From assembly GCF_030124375.1 (NCBI RefSeq), contig NZ_JASKLS010000011.1:124001-188000 (forward strand): a DNA stretch of 64,000 bases, read 5' to 3'. This document shows, one piece after another, positions 1 through 9,922 of this stretch. Positions within the stretch are counted from its first letter, which is position 1. The number at the start of each line of letters is the position of its first letter. The position numbers and the translations under genes were made by a program. The stretch comes from Sinorhizobium sp. 6-70. Lineage in GTDB: Bacteria > Pseudomonadota > Alphaproteobacteria > Rhizobiales > Rhizobiaceae. The notes under the pieces were generated by a model. That model searched no databases, was not told the origin of the DNA, and saw only the letters and a program-made list of their open reading frames with translations.

Positions 1-693
1 CAGCGCAGCGTTGGCAACCTCCATTGGGTCGCACATCCGCCCCTGCTGGGCGGCGATCGCCGCCTCGGACACGTCGACGCCGTATTTGCTCAGGCCCGCG
101 ATCTCGCGCTTGCCGTGGTCGGTCGCGATGAAGCCGGGGCAGACGGCATTGCAGCGGATGCCCCGGTCGCGGAATTCGACGGCGATCGCACGGGCGAACA
201 TGTGGCAGGCGCCTTTGGTGGTGTCATAGAGCACCTCCATCGGCGTTGCCGCGACCGCGGAGATCGACGAGGTGCAGATGATGCTGCCGCCGCCCGCCTT
301 GAGCATGCCGGGGAGAACCGCCTTGGTCATCAGGAACATGCTCTTCACGTTCACCGCCATCAGCCGGTCCCACTCCCCCTCTTCCGTTTCAAGGAAGGGG
401 CCGACCGCAAGAATGCCGGCATGGTTGAAGAGCACGGTGATCGGACCGAAGGCGCTCTCCACGGCATTGACCGCGGCGGTGACCTCGGCGGACACAGAAG
501 CGTCGGCGGCGGCAAAGACGGCTTCGCCGCCCTCGGCGCGGATCGCTGCCGCGAGCTCCTCGCCCTTGCTCCTCGGCAGGTCGACAATGCCGACCTTGGC
601 GCCCTCGCGGGCAAAGAGTTGTGACGCGGCCAGCCCGCATCCGCCGGCGCCGCCGCTGATAAGGGCAATCTTGCCAGAAAGCCTGCCTGCCAT
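1..693 (-). CDS. SDR family oxidoreductase, 3' end beyond window
   Basis: This is an NAD(P)-dependent short-chain dehydrogenase/reductase, probably cytosolic; its substrate cannot be read from sequence. Reading starts at ATG 691-693 after a GGGGAAG ribosome site, and 231 residues are visible before the window edge. The N-terminal Rossmann motif is SGGAGGCG (residues 13-20). NHAG stands where the family has NNAG, and the catalytic stretch shows Ser in SSISA and YDTTKG in place of YxxxK. The visible end (AAQQGRMCDPMEVANA) matches the usual late SDR region, so only a short C-terminus is missing. It is divergent from the LuxR-type gene at 829, which may control it. Family is secure; the reaction is unknown. 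Confidence 0.85.
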   Translation of the reverse strand, partial: MAGRLSGKIALISGGAGGCGLAASQLFAREGAKVGIVDLPRSKGEELAAAIRAEGGEAVFAAADASVSAEVTAAVNAVESAFGPITVLFNHAGILAVGPFLETEEGEWDRLMAVNVKSMFLMTKAVLPGMLKAGGGSIICTSSISAVAATPMEVLYDTTKGACHMFARAIAVEFRDRGIRCNAVCPGFIATDHGKREIAGLSKYGVDVSEAAIAAQQGRMCDPMEVANAAL

Positions 694-828
694 CACGCTT
701 CCCCTTTCCGCCCGCCTGAGCTCGGCGCTGCCGGCAGGCCATCCTCGCATGTTTAAGGAATTATTGTTGACGAAGCGGGAACTGTCGATATCCCATGGGG
801 GATATGGCGAGGGGGAACGCTCAAAGCG

Positions 829-1638
829 ATGCGGGCAAGGGAATCGGCGGACATCTCCGCAATGATCAGGTTTATCGGCACGCCGGATTTCGGCACGGCG
901 CTCGACACCATGCTGCGCGCGGTCGCCGCTTTCGACCTGTCGGTCGTTTTCGCCTTTCCCTATGACGCGCGCCCGATCCTGCTGCACGACGGCTACACGC
1001 ATGGGGTCTCGCCGCAAGCGTTACAGGCCTATCTTGGCGGCGCCTATCTGCTCGATCCGTTCTACGTTGCCTGCAACAACGGCCAGCCGGGAGGTCTGTG
1101 GCGGATGCGAGAGCTTGCGCCCGACCGGTTCTTCCAGTCGAACTTTTCCTCGTCGAGCGAGGTCCATCCCTGTGTGTCGATGGAGTCCGGATCACTGATC
1201 GAGGAGGTGGGCTTCATCGTTCCGCTCGAAGAGGGGATGCAGGCGACCTATTCGCTGATGCGCTGCCGCGATGGAGCGCCATTCAGCGATCAGGAACTGG
1301 AGCGCCTGAGGCTCTACGAGCCGATCGTGCGTGAGGCGATCCGGTCGAACTGGCGTCAAAGGGGCATGGCGGTCGCAAGCGTGACAGGAGCCGGATCCGA
1401 CGCCATGGAGGCGGCCTTCGACAGTCTTTGCGCCGACCGGCTCACCAGGCAGCAGCGTACGATCGTCCGGCTGATCCTGCGCGGCCACAGCAATCTCTCG
1501 ATCGGGAAGACGATGAACATCGCCGAAGGCACGGTGCGGATCCACCGCAAGAACATCTATCGCCGCCTCGGCATTTCCAGCCAAGGCGCATTGTTCCGGA
1601 TTTTCATCGATCATTTGAACCGCCGTCAGCTTTATTGA
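829..1638 (+). CDS. LuxR-family transcriptional regulator
   Basis: This 269-residue protein ends in a LuxR/FixJ-type helix-turn-helix (about residues 200-265), with recognition-helix text IAEGTVRIHRKNIYRRLGIS. The N-terminal about 180 residues look like a sensory domain but match no ligand-binding class I can name, and no receiver-domain acidic pocket is visible. ATG 829 has a purine-rich stretch (GAGGGGGAA) about ten bases upstream; ATG 862 is an alternative start. It diverges from the SDR gene (691-693) with about 135 bp between them, so regulation of that gene is a reasonable inference. No LuxI-type synthase is nearby. It converges on ptsN. Confidence 0.85.
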   Translation: MRARESADISAMIRFIGTPDFGTALDTMLRAVAAFDLSVVFAFPYDARPILLHDGYTHGVSPQALQAYLGGAYLLDPFYVACNNGQPGGLWRMRELAPDRFFQSNFSSSSEVHPCVSMESGSLIEEVGFIVPLEEGMQATYSLMRCRDGAPFSDQELERLRLYEPIVREAIRSNWRQRGMAVASVTGAGSDAMEAAFDSLCADRLTRQQRTIVRLILRGHSNLSIGKTMNIAEGTVRIHRKNIYRRLGISSQGALFRIFIDHLNRRQLY

Positions 1639-1644
1639 CGGCGG
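1620..1644. terminator. Hairpin between convergent luxR-type gene and ptsN
   Basis: A perfect 8-bp stem, CCGCCGTC / GACGGCGG, with a 9-base loop spans the stop codon of the LuxR-type gene, four bases before the ptsN stop. There is no strong T-run on either strand, so intrinsic termination is possible but unproven. Confidence 0.35.
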
Positions 1645-1648
1645 CTGG

Positions 1649-2113
1649 TCATGCCGCGTGCGAGGTCGTGTCGTCGTTGAGCAGCGTGTAGATCGCGCTG
1701 GCGGAATCACTCGCCCTGATCTTCGCGACCATGTCGTGATCGCGAAGCACGCGGGCAATGCGTGACAACGCCTTCAGGTGGTCGGCGCCGGCGCCCTCGG
1801 GCGCGAGCAGCAGGAAGACGAGGTCGACCGGCTGGTCGTCCAGCGCCTCGAAGTCGACGGGCGTGTCGAGTCGCGCGAAGATGCCGACGATCAAGGGAAG
1901 GTTGTTGAGCTTTCCGTGCGGAATGGCGATGCCGTTGCCGACGCCGGTGGAACCGAGCCGTTCCCGCTGCAGAATGACGTCGAAGATGTCACGCTCCGGA
2001 AGTCCGGTAAGTTTGGATGCTTTTGCCGCCAATTCCTGAAGGAGTTGTTTTTTCGAGTTGGCCCTCATGGCCGGGATAATTGCATTTTGATGCAGCAAAC
2101 CTGCCAATGCCAT
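1649..2113 (-). CDS. ptsN: PTS IIA-like nitrogen-regulatory protein PtsN (EIIA-Ntr)
   Basis: EIIA-Ntr is the last phosphoacceptor of the nitrogen phosphotransfer chain (EI-Ntr, NPr, EIIA-Ntr), a cytosolic regulatory relay linked to nitrogen state and potassium homeostasis rather than sugar uptake. The 154-residue length is normal. The active-site histidine is H66 in GIAIPHGKL, and the family stretch RERLGSTGVGNG precedes it. It is the last gene of the lptC-lptA-lptB-rpoN-hpf-ptsN series, 174 bp after hpf, the classic arrangement downstream of rpoN in proteobacteria. Identity is firm. Confidence 0.96.
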   Translation of the reverse strand: MALAGLLHQNAIIPAMRANSKKQLLQELAAKASKLTGLPERDIFDVILQRERLGSTGVGNGIAIPHGKLNNLPLIVGIFARLDTPVDFEALDDQPVDLVFLLLAPEGAGADHLKALSRIARVLRDHDMVAKIRASDSASAIYTLLNDDTTSHAA

Positions 2114-2287
2114 TCTTTTGTCCTCGTTCGCCGGTTAGAGCCCGACAACATCATCACAAATGCGTCTTGGTGGCTCCAACCATCTTTATATTGGCGGTCA
2201 CCATGCACAGAAAAGTCGGGCTTTTCCGGCTGTCCGCGTATCTGAGCGGCGGGGAATGCCGGCTTCCCCGACATCCCCCTGTCCCGC

Positions 2288-2860
2288 TCATGCCTTGATA
2301 TTGGCGGCGTCAATCCAGCCAATGTTTCCATCGTTACGCCGATAGACGATGTTGAGGTCGTCCTTGCCCGGGCTGCGGAACATCAGCACCGGTTCGTCCG
2401 TCATGTCGAGTGCCATGACGGCGCTCGCGACGGACATCGTCCTCAACTGTTTCGTGCTTTCGGCAACGATGGTTGGTGCATAATCCTCCGGAACTTCTTC
2501 GTCCTCGTAGGGCACCGAGTCCATCACCGTGTAGGCCACTTCGGCGGCATTCTGCCCGTTGCCGTTGTGGTGGTCCTTGAGCTTACGCTTGTAGCGCCGG
2601 AGCCGCTTCTCAATCCGGTCCGATGCCGCATCAAAGGCCGCCTGCGGCTCATTCGCCTGGCCATTCGCCTGCAAGACCACGCCCGTATCGAGATGAAGTT
2701 TGCAGTCGGCGCTGAAACGCGACCCAGACTTTTCCACAGTGACCAGGCTTGAATATCCTCCATCGAAATATTTGGTAACCGCTTGGTCGATCTGCTCCCC
2801 GATGCGGGCGCGGAACGAATCGCCGATTTCCATATGTTTGCCGGATACACGCACACTCAT
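2288..2860 (-). CDS. hpf: Ribosome hibernation promoting factor, long form (HPF/RaiA)
   Basis: The product binds the decoding centre of the 30S subunit and promotes ribosome dimerisation in stationary phase. It is 190 residues: an S30AE/HPF domain (residues 1 to about 105, beginning MSVRVSGKHMEIGDSFRARI), a linker, and the C-terminal dimerisation domain of long HPFs (FRSPGKDDLNIVYRRNDGNI near the end). An open frame continues upstream to 3064, but ATG 2858-2860 is chosen because GAGGAAA precedes it and the domain starts there. It sits between rpoN and ptsN, its usual place in proteobacteria. Confidence 0.95.
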   Translation of the reverse strand: MSVRVSGKHMEIGDSFRARIGEQIDQAVTKYFDGGYSSLVTVEKSGSRFSADCKLHLDTGVVLQANGQANEPQAAFDAASDRIEKRLRRYKRKLKDHHNGNGQNAAEVAYTVMDSVPYEDEEVPEDYAPTIVAESTKQLRTMSVASAVMALDMTDEPVLMFRSPGKDDLNIVYRRNDGNIGWIDAANIKA

Positions 2861-3153
2861 GGAGTTTCCTCTCTCGTTCGTGATTTGCGCGTCCAGTCTA
2901 TTCCAAGCGCCTTCGTCATCCAAGCTTTTCACGCAAGGGCGACGCAGTCGCGCCGCGGTCGGCCGCTCGGGAACCACCGAAGTGGAGTAGGTCCTCGGCA
3001 ATTGCGGCGCGCTCATATCGCTTGTGTCGCAGGGAGTCAATTGCGGGTCGCAAAAAATCCGCATTTACGGTCAAAAGGCGCGCCTAGAGGATCCCGCTTT
3101 GAACTTTGAAGTGGATCACCGAAGCGGATGAGATGCCCTAGCATCGGGGTGCT

Positions 3154-4707
<1,554 letters not shown>

Positions 4708-4776
4708 GCTGACGCGTAACCCCCGTCACGATCTCCGAGGCCGTGTCCGCAGGTGGTCCTCGACAGGCCTTTTATT

Positions 4777-4880
4777 ACTGCATGTATCCTCAAATCCTAG
4801 CCGATTTAAGGATAAAACACGCGGCACTTCAAAGTGCTACAGCGTCCTTTGCGCGTCTGATAGGACGCTCGGCGCTGTAG
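4777..4880 (+). repeat. RIME-type intergenic mosaic element, copy 1
   Basis: It is made of two successive palindromes. The first has arms ATCCTcAAATC and GATTTaAGGAT inside CATG-like ends. The second runs from CTACAGCG to GCGCTGTAG. The same architecture recurs at 14707, 21395, 29010, 35551, 39490, 45086, 58493 and 63078. It fills much of the 253-bp lptB-rpoN gap; nothing else is evident there. Confidence 0.8.
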
Positions 4881-4960
4881 TTGGCCCAAAAATTGCTTAT
4901 CAGGGAGTTTTGGTCAAGCGCAGTTGCGGGCGGAAGCAGCGGATTCGCCCGCAATGTCGC

Positions 4961-5773
4961 CTACAGGCTGAAATTATCGCCGAGATAGAGGCGGCGGACA
5001 TCCGGATTGGTGACGATGTCGTTGGCGCGGCCGTGCGTCAGAACCTCGCCGGCATGGATGATATAGGCTCGGTCGATGAGTCCGAGGGTCTCGCGGACAT
5101 TGTGGTCGGTGATGAGCACGCCAATGCCGCGCGAGGTCAGGTGTCGCACGAGTGCCTGGATGTCGGCGACCGAGATCGGGTCGACGCCTGCGAAGGGCTC
5201 GTCGAGCAACATGAACGTCGGATCGGTGGCAAGCGCCCGCGCGATTTCCAGGCGCCGGCGCTCACCGCCCGACAGGGCGATGGCGGGCGATTTGCGTAGA
5301 TGTGTGATCGAAAATTCGCCGAGCAGGTCGTTGAGCTTGCTTTCGCGCCGCTCGAGATTCTCGTCGTGGATCTCCAGCACTGCGCGGATGTTCTCCTCGA
5401 CGGTCAGGCCGCGGAAGATCGAGGCTTCCTGTGGCAGATAGCCGACGCCGAGACGGGCGCGGCGGTACATCGGCATCGTCGTGACGTCGTTGCCGTTGAT
5501 CTCGATCGAACCCTCGTCGACCGGCACAAGGCCGGTAATCATGTAGAAGCAGGTGGTCTTGCCGGCGCCGTTCGGACCGAGCAGGCCAACGGCCTCCCCG
5601 CGGCGCACGACGAGCGAGACCCCGTTGACGACGCAGCGCGACCGATAGGATTTCGTCAAGCCGCGGGCGATCAGGGTGCCGTCGTAGCGTGCCTTGTCGA
5701 CCACATGAACGGGGTTGAGGCCCGCCGACGGCTTTTTGACCCGTTTGCGTTTGTGAAGAAAAGGAATCTGCAC
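4961..5773 (-). CDS. lptB: LPS export ABC transporter ATPase LptB
   Basis: LptB powers extraction of lipopolysaccharide from the inner membrane by LptFG and its passage along the LptC-LptA bridge. In the 270 residues, Walker A is GPNGAGKT (66-73), the signature is LSGGERRR (from 167), and Walker B is TFMLLDEP (186-193) followed by FAGVDPISV, typical of LptB. A basic N-terminal extension of about 30 residues precedes the ABC core, as in other rhizobial LptBs. It lies 12 bp after lptA and surely shares its transcript. Confidence 0.96.
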   Translation of the reverse strand: MQIPFLHKRKRVKKPSAGLNPVHVVDKARYDGTLIARGLTKSYRSRCVVNGVSLVVRRGEAVGLLGPNGAGKTTCFYMITGLVPVDEGSIEINGNDVTTMPMYRRARLGVGYLPQEASIFRGLTVEENIRAVLEIHDENLERRESKLNDLLGEFSITHLRKSPAIALSGGERRRLEIARALATDPTFMLLDEPFAGVDPISVADIQALVRHLTSRGIGVLITDHNVRETLGLIDRAYIIHAGEVLTHGRANDIVTNPDVRRLYLGDNFSL

Positions 5774-5785
5774 GAGCGGTCTACG

Positions 5786-6349
5786 TCAGTTCTGCTTGCG
5801 GGACTGCGGGTCAAGTTGAATCTGCACGCGGCCGCCGCAGGCTTCGAGCTGCGCTTCGCCTGTATCCATCTGTACGTTCAACTGGCAGCCGACGAAGACG
5901 TTCTTGCCTTCCGAGAGAACCACCTTCTCGCCCTTGAGCACGAGCGTCTGCTCGGTCATGTTGACAAGCCCGCTGTCGCCCGTCGCCTGCTGCGCTCCGG
6001 AGCTGAGGAACACCTTGTTACTGACCTCGATCCGGTCGATATCGGCATTGCCGCTCGTCACCGTGGCACCGCCTTCCGTCTTGTAAAAGACGGTCATGCT
6101 GCCGGCCTGCAGCGTGGTCGTGCCCTGGACCACCTTCACGTTGCCGGTGAAGATCGCCTTGCTCTCGGGATCCTTGATCTCGAGCTTGTCGCTCTCGATC
6201 TGGATCGGCTTGTCGTTCGAAAGCTGAAGGCCCCTCATCCGGCTGGAGGTGGCCTGTGCCGAAGCGCTGGTAACAATCATCAACGCACCGAGCCCGGCAA
6301 CCGCGAGACTGGCTGAAATTCTAAAAAAAACGGCAGGTTTGACCGACAT
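5786..6349 (-). CDS. lptA: LPS transport periplasmic protein LptA
   Basis: LptA oligomerises into the periplasmic bridge that carries LPS between LptC and LptDE. The 187-residue protein begins with a clear Sec signal peptide (hydrophobic core SLAVAGLGALMIVTSASAQA, cleavage expected after SAQA) followed by an OstA-type beta-jellyroll region (IQIESDKLEI, GNVKVVQGTTTLQAGSMTVF). The C-terminal part contains two cysteines. It is 14 bp after lptC and 12 bp before lptB, the conserved operon order. Confidence 0.93.
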   Translation of the reverse strand: MSVKPAVFFRISASLAVAGLGALMIVTSASAQATSSRMRGLQLSNDKPIQIESDKLEIKDPESKAIFTGNVKVVQGTTTLQAGSMTVFYKTEGGATVTSGNADIDRIEVSNKVFLSSGAQQATGDSGLVNMTEQTLVLKGEKVVLSEGKNVFVGCQLNVQMDTGEAQLEACGGRVQIQLDPQSRKQN

Positions 6350-6363
6350 GGGTGCACCAGGTC

Positions 6364-7032
6364 CTATTTTGCGTTCTTGCGGATGGCGCTCGGGTCGACA
6401 TTGACCTTGACCATGCCCTCAAATGTTACAATACGTCCCTTATCTGTCATTCGCAGCGTCTGCGCAATGATCGATCCGCCCTCCATACTGATCGCGATAG
6501 GGCGCTTCGTTTCCATCTCGCCGGCATTGATGTCCAGATAGGCCGACTGAAAATCGGCGTTAACGCCATTATTCATGGAAATCGTGAACGGTGCGTTCAT
6601 ATCGAGCGTGTTTGCGCCGCGATCGTAAATGCCGCTTGCCGCATCCACCGTGGCGATCAACGTGTCGTTCACCGGCATCTCGGCGTGAATGGTTTCGAGC
6701 GTGATGAGGTCCGGGTTGGCTATGTCCTGCAGCGCACGCTGCGCTTTCATGGAATAGCTGATGTCCTGCTTGTTGCGACCGGAGATCGCAGGATTCTGCA
6801 TGACGATCTTGCCGTTCTCGATCGTTGCCGTCTCGAGTTGCAACTCTTCCGGCAGGAAGGCGCGCACGAAGGAGACGGCCACGAAGATCATGGCGATAAC
6901 GCTGGCGACAAGCGGCAATATGACCTTGAGGCGTCTCACCCGCGCGGAGTGCCGCGCCGCCGAAGCGTAGGCATCGGAGGAACTCGCGCCAGAATCGGCA
7001 AAGATTCCGGGGAATCGTGCTTCGTTCAGCAT
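6364..7032 (-). CDS. lptC: LPS export inner-membrane protein LptC
   Basis: LptC is a bitopic membrane protein that receives LPS from LptB2FG and passes it to LptA. After a cytosolic stretch of about 30 residues there is one membrane segment (LKVILPLVASVIAMIFVAVS) and then a periplasmic LptC domain. I place the start at ATG 7030-7032 (MLNEARFPG, 222 residues). An in-frame ATG at 7081-7083 would add 17 arginine-rich residues and has no better ribosome site. It is the first gene of the minus-strand lpt-rpoN series, divergent from the SppA-like gene. Confidence 0.9.
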   Translation of the reverse strand: MLNEARFPGIFADSGASSSDAYASAARHSARVRRLKVILPLVASVIAMIFVAVSFVRAFLPEELQLETATIENGKIVMQNPAISGRNKQDISYSMKAQRALQDIANPDLITLETIHAEMPVNDTLIATVDAASGIYDRGANTLDMNAPFTISMNNGVNADFQSAYLDINAGEMETKRPIAISMEGGSIIAQTLRMTDKGRIVTFEGMVKVNVDPSAIRKNAK

Positions 7033-7307
7033 GGAGAGGCCTGTTGGTTCCCTTGAGTCTCGGCGGAGCCGGACGACCCGCATTTACATACAACGGTGTA
7101 AGTCACGGCGAATATGGTTATTTTCTTGCCGTCCGACAATGGAGCGACAAAAACTTTGAAAGGCTGCGAAAAAAACGGTTGCGGCTTTTAACGGCCATCA
7201 ACCGCCGCTATCTAATTTGCCGCGGCTCGCGCAGATAGCATGTTCCTTTGGAAACTGACAGAACCTCGAGCCAAGAAAACGCGAGCCAAGAAGAACGGGA
7301 GAGACCC

Positions 7308-8267
7308 ATGGACGAACTTGCCATAGCCGATCGTCGCAGCCTGCGTCGCAAGGTGAGCTTCTGGCGTTGGGCGACTGCCGCAATCCTCGTGGGCGTGGGC
7401 CTCGCGTTGTATGCCTTCTCGGGCTGGAGCGAGGTGACCGGGCGCGCGCGCCACCACGTTGCACGCGTTGCCGTCTCGGGCTTGATCCAGGACGACCGGG
7501 AGCTGGTCGAGCGGCTGGAACGGATCGCCGACAACGATTCGGTCAAGGCGCTTATCGTGACCATCTCGTCGCCGGGCGGCACCACCTATGGCGGCGAGGT
7601 CATCTACAAGGCGATCCGCAAGGTCGCCGCGAAGAAGCCGGTGGTCTCGGACGTCCGCACGCTCGCCGCCTCGGCCGGTTACATGATCGCGCTTGCCGGT
7701 GACCACATCGTCGCCGGAGAGACGTCGATCACCGGTTCGATCGGCGTGATCTTCCAGTACCCGCAGGTCAAGGCCTTGATGGACAAGCTCGGTGTGTCGC
7801 TCGAGTCGATAAAATCGCGACCGCTCAAGGCCGAACCCTCTCCCTTCCACCCGCCGAGCGACGAGGCGAGGGCGATGATCCAGGCGATGATCGATGACAG
7901 CTACGGCTGGTTCGTCGATCTCGTGGCCGAACGGCGCAAGATCCCGCGGCCGGAGGCGCTCGCCCTTGCCGATGGCCGCATCTTCACCGGGCGGCAGGCG
8001 CTGAAGGACAGGCTCATCGATACACTCGGCGGCGACGACGAGATCCGGGCCTTCCTTGCCAGCCGCAACGTCCCGAAGGACCTACCGGTGGTGGACTGGG
8101 AGGGGCCGCGCGGAACATTGCCTTTCGGCCTCGGTGGCGCCGCCGCCGAGTGGATCAAGGCTTTGGGATATGACGCTTTTCCGGCGATGAGGGGACTCGA
8201 AAAAATCGGTGGCGAGAAGTTGTTTCTTGACGGTCTTGTTTCGGTTTGGCAGGTTGATGAACAATAG
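7308..8267 (+). CDS. sppA: SppA-like signal peptide peptidase (S49 serine protease)
   Basis: This is a membrane-anchored S49 peptidase that degrades cleaved signal peptides in the inner membrane. The 319-residue short (single-domain) form has one N-terminal membrane segment (ATAAILVGVGLALYAFSGW). The Ser/Lys dyad is apparent: S122 in AASAGYMIA, and a lysine in SIKSRPLKAEPS (K169 is the best candidate). ATG 7308 is chosen over an in-frame ATG at 7248 because GGGAGA sits directly before it. It is followed by ihfB, with a 7-bp hairpin at 8289-8314 in the gap. Confidence 0.92.
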   Translation: MDELAIADRRSLRRKVSFWRWATAAILVGVGLALYAFSGWSEVTGRARHHVARVAVSGLIQDDRELVERLERIADNDSVKALIVTISSPGGTTYGGEVIYKAIRKVAAKKPVVSDVRTLAASAGYMIALAGDHIVAGETSITGSIGVIFQYPQVKALMDKLGVSLESIKSRPLKAEPSPFHPPSDEARAMIQAMIDDSYGWFVDLVAERRKIPRPEALALADGRIFTGRQALKDRLIDTLGGDDEIRAFLASRNVPKDLPVVDWEGPRGTLPFGLGGAAAEWIKALGYDAFPAMRGLEKIGGEKLFLDGLVSVWQVDEQ

Positions 8268-8382
8268 GAGAAGGCGCCATATGTTGTCCTGAGCCGGAGG
8301 CTCGTTTGGCTCAGAATGCGCGTTGTGACGCCTGTCGAAGCCACGAAGCGAACAGAAAAAGCAAAAAATCAAGGGGGCGACA

Positions 8383-8685
8383 GTGATCAAGTCAGAACTG
8401 GTGCAGATTGTGGCCGCACGCAATCCGCATCTCTACCACCGCGACGTCGAAAATATCGTCAATGCGGTTCTTGATGAGATCACGGATGCACTGGCGGCGG
8501 GAAACCGCGTCGAGTTACGCGGCTTCGGCGCCTTCTCGGTCAAGAACAGGCCGTCGCGCTCGGGGCGCAATCCGCGCACGGGCGACTCCGTCTTCGTCGA
8601 GGAGAAATGGGTGCCCTTCTTCAAGACCGGCAAGGAACTGCGCGAGCGGCTCAATCCCGGTATGAACGGCAACGACGACGACTAG
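8383..8685 (+). CDS. ihfB: Integration host factor subunit beta
   Basis: IHF beta pairs with IHF alpha to bend DNA at promoters (including sigma-54 promoters), origins and recombination sites. The 100-residue protein carries the HU/IHF fold and the DNA-binding arm (NRPSRSGRNPRTGDSVFV). The text KSELVQIVAARNPHLYHRDV at the start and WVPFFKTGKELRERLN near the end mark it as IHF beta rather than HU. The start codon is GTG 8383, preceded by GGGGGCGA. The TAG stop is formed by the first bases of the palindromic repeat at 8682. Confidence 0.93.
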   Translation: MIKSELVQIVAARNPHLYHRDVENIVNAVLDEITDALAAGNRVELRGFGAFSVKNRPSRSGRNPRTGDSVFVEEKWVPFFKTGKELRERLNPGMNGNDDD

Positions 8686-8750
8686 AGCGTCCGCTTTCAA
8701 ATGAAAGCGCTGGACCGTCCTTGCGTTCACTTGAATGCACGGCGCTCTAG
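8682..8750. repeat. Palindromic repeat enclosing two hairpins, after ihfB
   Basis: Outer arms CTAGAGCG (8682-8689) and CGCTCTAG (8743-8750) enclose two further stem-loops: CGCTTTCA/TGAAAGCG at 8692-8709 and TGCGTTCA/TGAATGCA at 8722-8739 (one G-T pair). The RNA could fold into a three-way junction, and the ihfB stop codon lies inside the left arm. The rest of the gap to 8889 shows nothing else clear. Confidence 0.7.
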
Positions 8751-8888
8751 ATCGCGATAATTTCGGATCAATGGAGCGGGTGCAGTCTTTCCGGCGCACG
8801 AGAAAGGCTCCAAATCCTTGAACGTGGGCGTCGTGCCTTGCGAAAATCGTCGCGGGTTTCGGGCCGATGCAACAGCCGGAGCGAATGC

Positions 8889-9233
8889 ATGCTCAAGAAA
8901 CTGATCAATATCGTTGTGCTCGTGCCCCTCGGGATCATCCTTATCGTACTGAGCGTTGCCAATCGTCAGGCGGTGACTCTGGCGTTCAATCCGTTCAATC
9001 CGGCCGACAGCGTACTTTCCGTTTCGGCTCCATTTTTCGTGTTCCTGTTTCTCGCCGTCATTGTCGGGTTGATTCTCGGAGCCGGGGTGACCTGGCTCCG
9101 CCAGGGAAAATACCGCCGCCGCGCCCGCAACGAGGCGAACGAGGCAATGAAGTGGCATCGTGAGGCGGAAAAGCACCGCAGCCAGGCCGAAAAACTGGCA
9201 TCGCAGACAACGCTGCCTGCGCCGCAGAACTGA
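8889..9233 (+). CDS. LapA-domain (DUF1049) inner-membrane protein
   Basis: This 114-residue protein has two membrane segments (IVVLVPLGIILIVLSVANRQ and FVFLFLAVIVGLILGAGVTW) separated by a short loop with the NPFNPAD-type text of the LapA/DUF1049 family, then a charged cytosolic coiled tail rich in Arg, Glu and Lys. The family is related to E. coli LapA, linked to LapB and control of LPS synthesis; whether that role applies here is inference. ATG 8889 follows CGGAGCGA at good spacing, although the frame is open to 8838. A gene of this type beside ihfB is common in alphaproteobacteria. Confidence 0.82.
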   Translation: MLKKLINIVVLVPLGIILIVLSVANRQAVTLAFNPFNPADSVLSVSAPFFVFLFLAVIVGLILGAGVTWLRQGKYRRRARNEANEAMKWHREAEKHRSQAEKLASQTTLPAPQN

Positions 9234-9268
9234 CCCATCGTGTCTTGTATTGGGTGTGCTCGGCTTGT

Positions 9269-9727
9269 CTAGCTCGCCGCTTCCGCCGACCCGCTGACTG
9301 CCAGGTTGAAATCCGCAAAGAACTGTTGCGCGAGTTTCTTCGATGTCGAATCGATCAGGCGCGACCCGAGTTGGGCGATTTTGCCGCCGACCTCGGCCTT
9401 GACGTCATAGCGCAGCACCGTCTCATCGCCGTCCTCGACAAGCGTGACATCTGCGCCGCCCTTGGCAAAACCGGCGACACCGCCCTTGCCTTCGCCCGAT
9501 ATCGTGTAGCTCTGAGGTGGATTGAGGTTGGAAAGCACGACGGTGCCGTTGAAGGTCGCAGAAACGGGTCCGATCTTCACCTTGACCACGGCCGTCAGCT
9601 CCGTTGGCGATTTCATTTCGAGCGACTGACACCCCGGAATGCATCGCTTCAGGATTTCCGGATCATTCAAGTATTGCCAAACGGCGTCGCGCCGCGCCGC
9701 GATGCGTTCTTCGCCCGTCATGTCCAT
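9269..9727 (-). CDS. CoxG-family SRPBCC protein
   Basis: The 152-residue protein belongs to the CoxG (carbon monoxide dehydrogenase subunit G-like) branch of the SRPBCC ligand-binding fold. It begins GEERIAARRDAVWQYLNDPE and continues with LKRCIPGCQSLE and GKGGVAGFAKGGADVTL, the usual CoxG landmarks. No CO-dehydrogenase structural genes are nearby, so a CO role is not supported. It is a lone minus-strand gene between two plus-strand genes. The function is unknown beyond probable binding of a hydrophobic ligand. Confidence 0.85.
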   Translation of the reverse strand: MDMTGEERIAARRDAVWQYLNDPEILKRCIPGCQSLEMKSPTELTAVVKVKIGPVSATFNGTVVLSNLNPPQSYTISGEGKGGVAGFAKGGADVTLVEDGDETVLRYDVKAEVGGKIAQLGSRLIDSTSKKLAQQFFADFNLAVSGSAEAAS

Positions 9728-9922
9728 GCCTGTTCCTCCCGTCCTGATCCCGGCTTCGATCTTGGCAAATCGGAAACGGCTTTGCCAAGAGCATCGGCAG
9801 TGCTATTTGCACGGTTTGAGCGTGTCGTCCGCCCGACGGAGGGTGTGAAGGGCCGGCTGGCTGCGGCCTCGGTTCACGAGCGGATACGCCGAATGGTTTG
9901 ATTAAAGTCCAAGGATCAGCGC

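Noticed and set aside
2250..2270. Hairpin CGGGGAA/TTCCCCG between hpf and ptsN
   Set aside because: No T-run on the minus strand; ptsN follows and is normally co-transcribed, so calling a terminator is not supported.
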